A DNA stretch of 64,000 nt from Melieria omissa (Eukaryota > Arthropoda > Insecta > Diptera > Ulidiidae), in contig OZ020268.1 in assembly GCA_963971225.1 (NCBI GenBank), forward strand, positions 14,423,032 to 14,487,031, in the 5' to 3' direction. The position numbers and the translations under genes were made by a program. Below the pieces are notes generated by a model that was not told the DNA's origin, made no database searches, and worked only from the letters and a program-made list of their open reading frames with translations. Every line of letters begins with the position of its first letter. Position 1 is the stretch's first letter. Of the stretch, positions 36,430 to 46,709 are shown piece by piece.

Positions 36430-37725
36430 AACGTCAAAGCTATACGTGAATCTGATTTTGAATTCATTTGAATTTTGCATATTGAACAAATTTCAGCCCA
36501 AATATTTTCGTTAGTTTCATTTAGACATTTGAAAGCTTTTCCCAAAATTCTCTTCTTTTTTTGTATGCAATAAAATCGAATGCAAGCAGTGCCAGAAAAG
36601 CAATAAATGCAGTTTTACAAAAACCAACCACTGCAAATGCAAATTAAAACAACAACCAATCATATAACTGTATGGAAAATAAACAAAATGAAATGCATAA
36701 AAGCAACAGCGGCCGGAGAAATCGTTGCCGAAATTGAATTCATGACGGCATTCATTTGGCTGGCGCTGCCACAGCATTCAATCATTGAAATTGTAATTGA
36801 AACCGCAGTAGCGCAGCGCAGCGCAGAGTTGCTTATAGACAAAACCCCGAATGAACGCGTTGCGACAATGGCAACTATAGTAGAGATCGAGATTGCTCAC
36901 CGCGACACATGTTCAGTGGCTTTTTTGTACGTTTGTCTCGTAGTTGACTCGTTTGTCAGAGTCAATGTGCAACATGCATGCAATGGCAACGGCACAGCGA
37001 CGCCGCCGATGGCTTAGCTGCTGCTTCAAGTAAAAAGAGCAAAAGTTACCAGTCACTGTCGATTTGCAATTGATGGCGCTAAGGTATTACATACATGTAT
37101 GTATGTATGTATGTGTGATGCTTGTGGAGCTGCTCGTGTAAGCTAAAGGAGATGGCACACTGCTGCTGTTGCGTCCATGTGTTCGAAGTGGCTCAATATA
37201 CACACAAACGTATGCATGTCTGTGTGTATGTGTGCTTTCTAATTTTCATTAGAAATTGAGAGTTCCACTATGCGAAACATTTATGAAGAATCGCATATCC
37301 AATAAAACTCAGCGAGCTCCTTGGAAATTTAATTAAATTTCAGTTGCATGCGAAATGAACTGAATCGCTGAACGGAATGAGTGGCTGCAGCCTCAGCTGA
37401 GCTCAAGTGTTGAGCGCTAAATGAAGCGTACGGAATCGCTTCGACACCGCATCTGTCGGCGCCTGGCTGCGCGTTGTCAGTGCCTGTGGTCGGTCGTGTG
37501 CAGCCAACGGTGGCACGCACGCACGCACACACAAACACACCATTTCACGCATGCAATCCATTTAAATTAATTTTCATCCATTCACACTTAGAAGCCCATT
37601 AAATTGTTGCCCTCACTTTGGCATTGAAACTTTTCAATTTTGTTGTAACATAATTTATTCAGACGAAGCGAAAATGTGCACTGACTTTAGTCAGCGACTT
37701 AAACAGCACTTAATATAGGAAAAGG

Positions 37726-37743
37726 CACTCATACGCACCGTTG
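37726..37743 (+). promoter_or_regulatory. Copy 4 of recurring 18-bp motif
   Basis: CACTCATACGCACCGTTG has one difference from the commonest form. Confidence 0.5.
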
Positions 37744-39769
37744 AATTCATACATACATACATTCGTACAGCGGCAATTCATCAAAATTGCGCATAATCGC
37801 GCAAAATTTTTGAACGTGACAAGAACCCTTTGTTGGCCGCAACATTTGTTGCCGATGTCGATCTGTGTACTTTTGCTTTTGTGTAAGTATGCACAGGGCA
37901 AATGCAAAATAAACACATTAAAATAATTCGAGTAAACTTTTCTCAACCGGAACCCGCGTACCCCTTCACTTTTGCTCTTTATGCTCGAAAAGTCAGGCGA
38001 CGACGGCGAGTGCAAAGGAAGCTGTGCATTTAATGTGCCCTTCAAATTTCCGCAGTTGCTTGTAAGCGGCATATCCGTCGCACAAGCCCGCCTACACACA
38101 CAAACACAGGCACACTTACACACGAACGCCTGCCGTTACACTCACAGTGCGCAAGTAAATCAAGCTCCTTCTCTGTCGGCGCTGAGAGATGCGGCCTGCT
38201 TGGTCCCAGCCACTTACCTTACACATTTTAAGTGGCTTTTCGAAGGAATTTTCTTTTCCAATTCATACTCAAAAATCGGCGGGATGCAGCGCAGCACTCC
38301 ACACGCCAGCGGCAGCACTCTGCAGGATAAGCCGAGCGCCAGCAAAGCAGCAAAAAATACTATGCCGAAAGGATAAAGCGAAACGTTTGAGAAAGGAAAA
38401 ATATGAATGAGCAAAAGGCATAGAAAATGAGTGGCAATAACCCTAAATAGACAAAAAAAAAACACAGTCACAGAAAGCAAACTCGACAGCACGTTGAGGA
38501 AAGTTGAGGGAGAGGAGAGAGCAGAGGGATGGAGCAGAAAAATTATAACAAAAGCAAAAGATTGATGAAATGGAGGGGAAAAGTAACATTTTTCTTGGTA
38601 TAAAATGTATTTCTGGATGACAAATGTAGACATTGAGGTAGGCAAGGAGAAGAAGGCAGGAGGGCAGAGGTTGTACGCAGCCGGGGGGAATATTTAAACA
38701 CAAAGGTGAAATGTACTTAAACATTGAAACATGTACAAAAGAGAGAAAGCAAAGTAGCAGAATATTAAAGTTTTGGGTCTTCAAATGAAAATGGGACAGA
38801 AATTCAAATGAAAAAAGAAAGAAGGGTTTGCAGAAATTAGCAGAAATAACTAAAAGGACGAAGAAAGGAAAAATTGTATTCAAGTTATAAAAATGTGTGC
38901 ATTTCTTTGACATATTTCAATAGGTCCGACAATAAAATGCAGAATCTCTTGAAAACTATTGAAATTCAATTGGATATTTATACACAAACACACACACACG
39001 AATGCATTAATAAAAATTGCGTTTCTTTGATGCGTTTACAAGTTTCCAGACTGCATGCAGACACGTTGAAGTACTAACGATTTATGTTTTTTAGCGCCAC
39101 TTCAGTATTCCATCACAACGTGTGCGGCAAACGCCATGAATTTCAATGTGTCTCACTCACACACATATTCACACACCCACACATTCGCATGTTCACATCA
39201 GCGTGAGCGAATGATACTTGAGGCGGCATAATTTCTCATGCATAGGAATTTTGCACATAAAGTGCTCAGGAAATGAACGAGCAAAGTGGAATTTATTTAT
39301 TTATTTTTTGAAAACGATATACACCAACATTAGCAACACGTGTCACAGTCGATTTGGCTCGAGACACGTGGCCCGAAAAAATCAAATTAACGTAGACAAA
39401 AGCCAATAAAGCGTTACGTGGACGACGCAGCTGCAGCCGCAGTCAAAGCACTCAGCGGTGCTCGCTTTTGACGCGGTACAAGTGCGCTTTGACGCAGTCT
39501 TCACACATGCACAACGCGTTTTTGTTGTTCAAATTTGTCTTTTTAATGTGTTTTGCTGTTTACGCTTTTATGCAACGCTTTCTTATTATGTTTTTGCAAT
39601 GTTTTTACGCGTCAGCTTCATTTGCAAAATATGTCAACGCATGCATAAAATATGCGAGCAAATGTCTGAAACAGGAATGTGAAAACTACACACACACACA
39701 CGCGCGCAACACACTTGTGTGTTGTTGGTGTCGGCACACGGCGCTCTCATGCAGCTAAACTCGTATGGC

Positions 39770-39787
39770 CTACGGGGCGTATGAGTG
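39770..39787 (-). promoter_or_regulatory. Copy 5 of recurring 18-bp motif
   Basis: The minus strand reads CACTCATACGCCCCGTAG, differing from the commonest form only near its 3' end. Confidence 0.5.
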
Positions 39788-40151
39788 CTGCAAAGCGTCC
39801 TCGAGTAGGCGCTGAATGCCGACTGTCAAACAGCCAACCAACCAACCAACCAGCCAGCGCGCAATCAGCAGTTGCGCGTCAGCGACTGTTGGGCGCTCGC
39901 GGTACCACCGTCAAATCCACCCAGCCAGAAAATTGCGTTAATATGGGCGTGTGGGGCGCCAGTTGCGACTGTTTGCTGTTGTTTTCATTTTTTTTGTTTT
40001 TTTAATATTTCTAGCCCGCACTGTCGCTGCAGTTGTCGACAAAGTCGGAAGTCATGCTCACAATTTAAGCCGCCATGAATTATGAGACATTTACTTATTT
40101 ATAACGAGATTACGCTGGCGAACAACTCCATTTTTTGCGTCCTTCAAACGG

Positions 40152-40156
40152 CGCTG
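40152..40156. repeat. Left 5-bp target duplication of the Transib-like element
   Basis: CGCTG directly precedes the left CACAGTG end, and the same five bases follow the right end at 41975-41979. Confidence 0.78.
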
Positions 40157-40195
40157 CACAGTGTCGCGAGTTCATAGTAGCGAGGGACAAAAATA
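40157..40195 (+). other. 23-RSS-like left end
   Basis: The heptamer CACAGTG occupies 40157-40163, the spacer 40164-40186 (23 bp) and the nonamer-like ACAAAAATA 40187-40195. It matches the vertebrate consensus nonamer at 7 of 9 positions. Confidence 0.6.
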
Positions 40196-40560
40196 TGTAG
40201 AAGGAATAGTCATACGACAATGACATTTTGCACATATGATTTTGTTATAAAGAGAAGTTAATACGCCAAAAATTTAATCGCCCCACGGACACGCCCACCT
40301 CCCATACAAACCGAATACCAAATTGACAGTATCTCGGAAACTATAAAAGATATATTGATGAAATTTATTTTTTTTATTATTGAAAATTTGGTACAGCAAC
40401 TCATATAATCAATATAAAGATATATACCAATAATGGTTTCGATCAACCTACAAATACGATTGTAATAAAAAAAGAAAATATTACAAAAACTACAAATATC
40501 TGTGCATACTTATGCGCTCTTAAGTAGTTTCAAACTCAAATAGAAAATAATAATAGGTAC

Positions 40561-41043
40561 TGTTACGAAAATCCAAGTTTGTTTTCCAAGGTTCGTTTTG
40601 ATTGTGTTTGAAAATAAAACAACTTCAATTAATCAGCGCAAAAACGCAGTCAGAAATCAACAATCACTTTATTTACAGATTTACACTTGTTCTACTTTAC
40701 ACTACTACTATTGCATGTTTCCCCATTGCTTGCTCTACACAGACTCCCCCATTGCGCTGCACACTGCTGCTTTTGTACCAGTTTTCTTATCGCGCCGAAG
40801 TTTCTTGCAACTTCCAATTGGAAAGCGCTCGACCATTCTCGCACAGCCCATTTCTTCGAGAACCATGCTTGCCATATCGGACTATACCAAGCGAATTATA
40901 CCAAATTTGCCGTACTTCAAAGTGCATGCCTAAAAGTATGCTTGGAAAAGCGTTCATGCACAGCACAGAGTGTCTCTTCGTTTCAATACCTTTCATTGAA
41001 TTCAGTAAAGCATATATTTTCATTAAAAATTACAATTTGTTAA
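40561..41043 (+). repeat. LTR-like dispersed repeat, copy 2
   Basis: It starts TGTTACGAAAATCC and is collinear with 3659-4100, sharing CAATCACTTTATTTACAG, CTCGACCATTCTCGCACAG, CTTGCCATATCGGA and TGCCTAAAAGTATGC. It lies inside the Transib-like element, so it arrived later. The right border is approximate and I could not confirm a target duplication. Confidence 0.55.
40927..40941 (-). promoter_or_regulatory. Su(Hw)-like motif in LTR-like copy 2
   Basis: The minus strand reads GCATACTTTTAGGCA, identical to 3997-4011, although the surrounding repeat copies have diverged clearly. Confidence 0.3.
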
Positions 41044-41946
41044 TTTGTTTGTACAGCTAGGACAATCGGTTTCCCATGATGAATTATTCAAATTAAACCC
41101 TCTATATCTATTTTTGACAAAATTTTAAATACGTTTTTTGTAAAATTGCATTATATCAGAGTTTCGGTTTTCATGTTTTACTTTAATTTTCCTATTAATT
41201 GCTATAGTTGGTTCTGAAGATATTCACTGTTTCTTTTGAAAAGTTGCCTTGATGGCAAGCAACCCAGTATTACCGAAGCCTTCCATCGAATCTACCTTTT
41301 TTTATGTGATTTTTCTCAATCAAGTGATGTTTGCATATTTTTACAAGCAAACATTTTTAGCTCAATCGATGCGAGCAGTGGTCGCTATGTTTTCCTGCCA
41401 ACCAGGCTGCAAAAAGGACTCTAGTTTTGACTGCATACGTCACTGAAAATGTTGAATTTCTTAAAAACGTGCAAGTTTGTGTAGCTAAAGTCCATAGTTT
41501 CTATTAATACATACGTTCAGCTATATTACACTGTACAATTTCGAAGTAGAAAGAAGTAGTTTTTTTAAAAGCTTATCTAAAAGTTTGCACATTGCACTTT
41601 TATTCCTACGACTTGACTTTTTTTCAAGTAATGGTGCAAGGAACATGGAACGCAAAACAAAAGGGGGAAAGCTTCCAAAGAGTTCCAAAAATAGTATATT
41701 TATAGAATATATTTACTTAAAATAAGGTTCCATGGGAAATTTTTCGACAAAAGTCCTCGAACTTACATTCAACAAATTCCAATAATTTCTACCCAACTCA
41801 ACAACCTTCACAAAGTGCAAGTTTGGTGGCCTGTCATCAGTATATAAATTGATATTTTTAAAATCCCTTTTCACATTTTAGTAAATTGAGGTATTTACTT
41901 CAGTACTACAAACTTATTTTTCTACATTTACGACATTCAGTTTTTT

Positions 41947-41974
41947 GATTTTTGTCCCTACTCGCGACACTGTG
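41947..41974 (-). other. 12-RSS-like right end
   Basis: Read inward on the minus strand, CACAGTG occupies 41968-41974, the spacer TCGCGAGTAGGG 41956-41967 (12 bp) and the nonamer-like ACAAAAATC 41947-41955. It matches the consensus nonamer at 8 of 9 positions. Confidence 0.62.
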
Positions 41975-41979
41975 CGCTG
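41975..41979. repeat. Right 5-bp target duplication of the Transib-like element
   Basis: CGCTG is identical to 40152-40156. Confidence 0.78.
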
Positions 41980-42247
41980 CTGTCGCCTTCGGTTTGCCTC
42001 AGTTTTTCTAAACTTGGGTTTTTTTTTCGTTTTTTCGTGCATGTTTTTGGCGGGCGAGATAAATTTTCAACAAGTAAATACACATGAAAATATATAAATA
42101 TTTATTTTTTTGTCAGTATGCAGACATGTGTGCATGTATGTGTGTGTGTCGACTGTAATTGGGGTGAGTTACATGCCACAGTTTGCTGTTGAACACATTA
42201 ATTACACTCACTGCAAGCTGTCAAGGTGACTTGAGCTGGCTGTCGCT

Positions 42248-42266
42248 CACTCATACGTGACGGTTG
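42248..42266 (+). promoter_or_regulatory. Diverged copy 6 of recurring 18-bp motif
   Basis: CACTCATACGTGACGGTTG keeps the first ten bases and the CGGTTG end but has two substitutions and one extra base. It is the weakest copy. Confidence 0.35.
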
Positions 42267-43279
42267 ACAATTCTAACTGAAACAAAAAACAAATAAAAGT
42301 CGATCTAAATCGAACGTGCAACAATTTAACGTTCTGCAATAAGTTGTTGCCATAAGAATTTGAATTAAGTTAGGGCAGTAATCATAAAAAGGATATGTTT
42401 TGGATGCTGCTTTCCCCACTCTTACCCACAAAAAACGCCATCATGAAAACTGTTAAATTAACTATTTCAGAAATATTGCCTTTTTAACCTACGTGCGCCG
42501 CAGCTAAACTGCCACCAACTACTGTCAACTGCCATAAGTTTCTCTGCGATTGCCCGGTTTGCCTTAAAACCCACACCGCTGTTTGCCTCAAACGAAAATA
42601 GTTGCGCGCTTGCGGCCATAAACTTTGTGATTAAAGACACAAAACACATCGAATGAAACCCATTTGCCGACTTGCTGCCAACTTTAGCATGTTTATTATT
42701 ATGTGCTGCCACCTGCCGGACGCAACAGTATCAAACAGCAAAATTCCAAGAATTATGCTCGACATTTTCCTTGACTTTGCTGCTCTGCAACTTTTGTTGT
42801 AGTTGCTAATAAAAATAAATACAAACAGCTCAAGTGTGCGCCATCTATCTACATTGGCGCTGTTGTTGTTATTGCTATTTCTGGCCACGCACGTTAACAC
42901 CTACGCCGGCGCTGTTTCTTGGGCAGATTGGAAAAGTTTCAGCATCAATGTGTTTGATTTGCAAGTATTTTCTGGTTGAAGTGCAAAAGTTGCAGCTGGT
43001 GGGAGTTGACTTGTGGCGTACGCGAACGTTGCACGCCCATTGAAATATTACTCGCTCAGACCTATGTAGGCGGAAACTTGAGAGTTTTCGCTGCACAGCA
43101 ATCGATTGTATAGACATTCACTTCATTAGCTGCTATTAAGGTTACGCATATGCACACATGTACACATACAGCTACAGACATCTGAACATCTACATAAATG
43201 GCGTGCAATGTTATTTTAGTCGTTCATGATTTTAAATATCATAATTCAAATCAATCATTTCATTATTTCGTACAGCAAT

Positions 43280-43297
43280 CACTCATACGCCCCGTTG
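43280..43297 (+). promoter_or_regulatory. Copy 7 of recurring 18-bp motif
   Basis: CACTCATACGCCCCGTTG is identical to the minus-strand copy at 20-37. Confidence 0.5.
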
Positions 43298-43789
43298 AGA
43301 CACAAGTAATTTTTAGTTTGAAATTTCTTTCTGCTCAAATGTCAGATTTCGCAATTTCTTACATTTCAGCCACTGAGGGCTGCTGAGGTACACATTTTGA
43401 TTGGCCGAAAAGTGTCAGGTTAGAATTTGGGTTGCTTTGACATTGATGGTGTTTTATGGCAGCTGCCAACTGTTGATTGCCTTTGCGTGGTCGTGCATTA
43501 GCGCAAAGGTATGAGTGAGTGTACGTTTGTGTGTATTTGCATTCGTAGAGTTATTGGGACTTGCAAAATAAATGTTAACCCAATTTGTCGAACGTCAGCA
43601 AGGACGTAGAATTTTAGATGAAATATAAATAGACCACAAATGAATGTAATCTGCAGTTGAACTGCAAAAAATCACACTTGAATATTTGATGTGCTTATTT
43701 TAAAGAGTCAGAAGTCATTGTCATAAGCCATGAGTTGAAAATGAAAGCATAAAATTCAAGATTTTGCTTTAAAAGTAGACAACACAGTG

Positions 43790-44599
43790 CACAGTGATTC
43801 GACTCCATACAACCGTGGGACAAAATTAGAAGGAGTGGTATGTTCTTCTTAAAATTTGGTATACTAACATAGTTAAACATGGTCTGCTGAATTGAAATCT
43901 CCATTTAGTTTTTCTTAAACTGTTATAGTTTAGCAATGCCTGAGACTTAAATTTGCAATTTTCGTCGTTTTTGTTTAGCTATAGCACCAAGTGTGTTGGC
44001 TAGATTTTTCAGATTTTACATTTAATCGGTAACATCAACATTGATTATTGCAAATAGTAACAAAAACTGTCTTAGGACAGTTTTATTTTGCAATAAAAAC
44101 CATAGTAATAGATGTATGTTTTGCATTTTTGCATATTTTATCATTTTTCGTGCTGATTGCATACTTTTAGGCATAAATTAAATAAATTTTGTCGAAAAAT
44201 ACGTGTTTAGACCACTTTTCAAATTGAATTATTTTCTGAGATCGGAAGATATCGGAGAATGTGTTTATATTATTCGACAAAGAAAGAATGCTTTTTAAAA
44301 TAAAAAAAATCCAAGAACATACTTTCACATAATTTTTAGATATTTTCCTCTAAGTTTTTGCAATTTTTAGATTTTTAATTTGGAAAAATATTTTGAATTA
44401 AAAGTGATGTAAAAGCCCCAGCTTTGTAAATTTTGAGAAAACATTAAAAGCGAAAATGGCGATTAATTAACTAATTAATTTTTTGCACAGATTTTTTGGG
44501 GTTTTCTTAGTTGGAGTTTCACCTTTCAAATGACATCAAAATCGTTAAATTCTGAGTCCATAAATTTTTTTAATTATGTCTATGGGACGAATCACTGTG
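43790..44599 (+). mobile_element. Transib-like element, family T2, copy C
   Basis: Both ends start CACAGTGATTCG. CAGTG is duplicated at 43785-43789 and 44600-44604. On the left a nonamer-like ACAAAATTA follows the heptamer after exactly 23 bp. On the right ACATAATTA follows after 13 bp. It is 810 bp and non-coding. Compared with copy D (58333) it has about 240 bp more near the left end but lacks a stretch near the right, so each copy is a different deletion product of a longer parent. It carries a Su(Hw)-like 15-mer at 44159-44173. Confidence 0.72.
44159..44173 (+). promoter_or_regulatory. Su(Hw)-like motif in Transib-like copy C
   Basis: GCATACTTTTAGGCA is identical to the 15-mer in the LTR-like repeats and in copy D. 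Confidence 0.3.
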
Positions 44600-44660
44600 C
44601 AGTGCGTCAAAAATATTTTTTATAAAATTGTACACAATTTGTTGATCTTTTTGCGTTTGG

Positions 44661-44925
44661 ACACGTGTTGCAAAAGTCGTTATGGAAATGTTGAAAATGT
44701 TGGAGACGCTTCAATGGAATATTCTGCCCACGGCCGTTGAGACATTAACCAGACATTGCTCCTTCGATAGACAACACATGTTGTTGGCGACCGTGTAGCT
44801 GCTGACTTCTTAGAAGGAATCTAAACATAAGTCTCAAAAGACGAGGCGTTATTTCAGCGCAAAATATGTAAGTTGCCTGAAAGATGGGAAAAGTCGTAGC
44901 TAACAATGGAAATTTCTTTGACTAA
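44661..44925 (+). pseudogene. Mariner transposase relic
   Basis: The plus strand reads RVAKVVMEMLKMLETLQWNI and then LPT, matching the family block after the second catalytic Asp (compare HVAKVVKKYLETLKWEVLPH in the element at 49288). After a deletion and frame changes it resumes with KDEALFQRKICKLPERWEK, a one-base loss, and VVANNGNFFD before a stop at 44923-44925. The PYSPD-LAPSD part with the third Asp is missing. I see no terminal repeats, so this is an old fragment, 60 bp right of Transib-like copy C. Confidence 0.8.
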
Positions 44926-45040
44926 CATATTCTCTGAATAAAGCTTCAAAGTTTCAAACCGCTCCAATCATTCCACTAAACGACAACTGAATTAGCAAAA
45001 AGTTTATTCTGCTCTGAAAATATACCCAAGCAGCAGCTTC

Positions 45041-45110
45041 CAGCTCAGTGGTTAGGGATTTCAACTGCGAGTCAGCAGTTCATGAGGGTAAATTAGCCAA
45101 CAACACATCC
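45041..45110 (+). repeat. tRNA-like sequence, probable SINE relic
   Basis: AGCTCAGTGGTTAGGGATTT resembles the D-arm and A box of a tRNA, and AACTGCGAGTC is close to the anticodon arm of tRNA-Cys-like sequences. The B box (AGTTCATGAGG) is poor. TTAGCCAACA follows, as it does after the similar stretch at 19599-19680. It is not a working tRNA. Confidence 0.35.
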
Positions 45111-46691
45111 AATGAACCTTTTTCGACAACCTCTCGCCTAACAATGACAAGATGTTTGCTTCCTACAGGTTCTAAAACTTAACAATGACGATTGTTACAT
45201 TGTAAGAAATTTCAACTTTTTTTGATGCAAAAACTTAAACTTGAACAACTTAAAATACCTTTTAAATTTTTTTTAAATTTTGTGAGAACGAATTTTGTGA
45301 GGAAAGAAGAATTTAAATAAGAATTCAAGTATGAGCTGAAATCATTTAATTTAAACACAAATAGCACTGCAGAAGACCAACATGGAGGCAACAAACAAAG
45401 CGAGCGCAGAGTCAAAGTTGCATGCAACTGTCGAGAATGTAAAAAGGCTCTTCTTCGCGCAGCATTTGTGAGCGAGTGAAATATTTCAGCAATTTTATGT
45501 AAAGAACAAAATTGCTGCAATTAAAAAAATAAAAAACGCTGAGGGAAAAACCAACTCAACAAAAATGTGCTGCAGCGGCTGAAGCAATAACCAGCGTTGC
45601 GCAATTGTGATGGCCGGCAACATATTGCTTGGGATTGTTTGCTGTTGTTGTTTCGTCTATTTATTTACTGTGTATTGAAAATGTCAGTGCGCGCTGCTAC
45701 AACGCGCAGCTTGCTGTGACATATGCGGAAACGAATGGAAATCAAGGTAGCGACTGGCAGCCGGTCACCCAGTGAGTCAGCGTGAAGCGACACGTGCCAA
45801 CACCAACACACACACAGAAACACCCACCGAACGAAATTGAAGCAACGTAAATGTAAACGAAAAAACACTTGCAAAGCGCCAAAAACGAAAGACGCAAAAA
45901 ACACACACAACGTATAAATAAATAGCTGCAACAACAACTGCAACATCACTGAAAGCGCAATGCATCTGACAGCCAGTGCAGTGCAGTGCAGCGCAGCAGC
46001 GACGCCATTGACGAGCTGATTGCAATTCGACTGTCCGAAACTGCTGAAATGTCGATGCTGCAATTGTTGGCGTTGTCGTTCTTTTTTATTGTTGTAGTTG
46101 TTGTTGTTGTTATGGTTGCTATTATGGCCGCTGGTAGTGTTATTGTTATTGTGTCTGCTGAGCATTGTTATTGCTGCCGCCACTTGTTGTCTGTGCATAG
46201 TGTTGTTGTCACTGTATGTATGTATTTGTTGTAGAAAAAACTTTTGTTGTTGTTGTTTTTGTTGCCGCGATAGCTGGCGATATCATGAAATTACACAAAA
46301 TAACAATTTTGATGGCAACGCAATGTGCTGACGACACGAAATGCAGTCATACAATTTTTGTTGTTGTTGCTTATTTTTTCGGTTCCGGTTCGTCGATGGT
46401 TTTGTGGCAGAAATTAAAGCGCCGAAATTGAAGTGAAAATATTAAAAAAAATTCTTTCAAACAATTTAATTAAATTCTCTCTCTTTAAAACACAAATATT
46501 TTGCTTCTGGCTAACGAGAAAAAATTCGCATTCATTGATTGCAGTAGGGATCCAATTTCAGTTATTCAAATGGAAATTAATAGCTTTTGACTTCTCAGAA
46601 AAACTAGCAATAGTTGCCAAAATTATGAACTCTGATCAAGAAAGTCATTTTCAGCACCGCACTTTGCTGAAAATGAGCTGATTTCGGTGAT

Positions 46692-46709
46692 CAACATGGC
46701 GTATGAGTA
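46692..46709 (-). promoter_or_regulatory. Copy 8 of recurring 18-bp motif
   Basis: The minus strand reads TACTCATACGCCATGTTG, with three differences from the commonest form. Confidence 0.45.

Larger units (their letters stand above)
36254..40151. other. Unique non-coding sequence with three copies of the 18-bp motif
   Basis: No gene is supported. A 136-codon ATG frame at 36607-37017 (+) has no recognisable domain. A (TATG)n run lies at about 37090-37112. CA tracts occur near 38096, 38990 and 39690, and 38480-38880 is purine-rich on the plus strand. Confidence 0.45.
40157..41974. mobile_element. Transib-like non-autonomous element with RSS-like 23/12 ends
   Basis: Both ends begin CACAGTGTCGCGAGT. 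On the left, after CACAGTG, come 23 bp and then ACAAAAATA. On the right, read inward on the minus strand, come 12 bp and then ACAAAAATC. The two ends are otherwise alike, the difference being 11 extra bases in the left spacer. CGCTG is duplicated on both sides. Transib elements, whose transposase is related to the RAG1 core, make 5-bp duplications and have ends resembling V(D)J recombination signals (heptamer CACAGTG, nonamer ACAAAAACC, spacers 12 and 23). No transposase is present. An LTR-like repeat (40561-41043) is nested inside, leaving about 1.3 kb of element sequence. Confidence 0.72.
41980..43784. other. Unique non-coding sequence
   Basis: No gene is supported. Two copies of the 18-bp motif (42248 and 43280) lie here. 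A GT run sits at about 42125-42150. Confidence 0.45.

Noticed and set aside
36607..37017. 136-codon plus-strand ATG frame
   Set aside because: No domain, signal peptide or convincing splice context; AT-rich start and a chance-like composition. Not listed as a gene.
38140..38150. Another CACAGTG heptamer in unique sequence
   Set aside because: No nonamer-like word at 12 or 23 bp and no inverted partner with a 5-bp duplication nearby; a 7-mer is expected several times by chance.
43783..43789. An overlapping CACAGTG just outside the left end of Transib-like copy C
   Set aside because: The inner heptamer at 43790 gives matching 5-bp duplications (CAGTG) and a 23-bp spacer; the outer one is created by the duplicated target plus flanking bases.
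45665..46198. 177-codon minus-strand frame with Asn/Gln runs
   Set aside because: The composition follows the (GTT)n/(CAA)n repeats; overlapping frames on the other strand are equally open.
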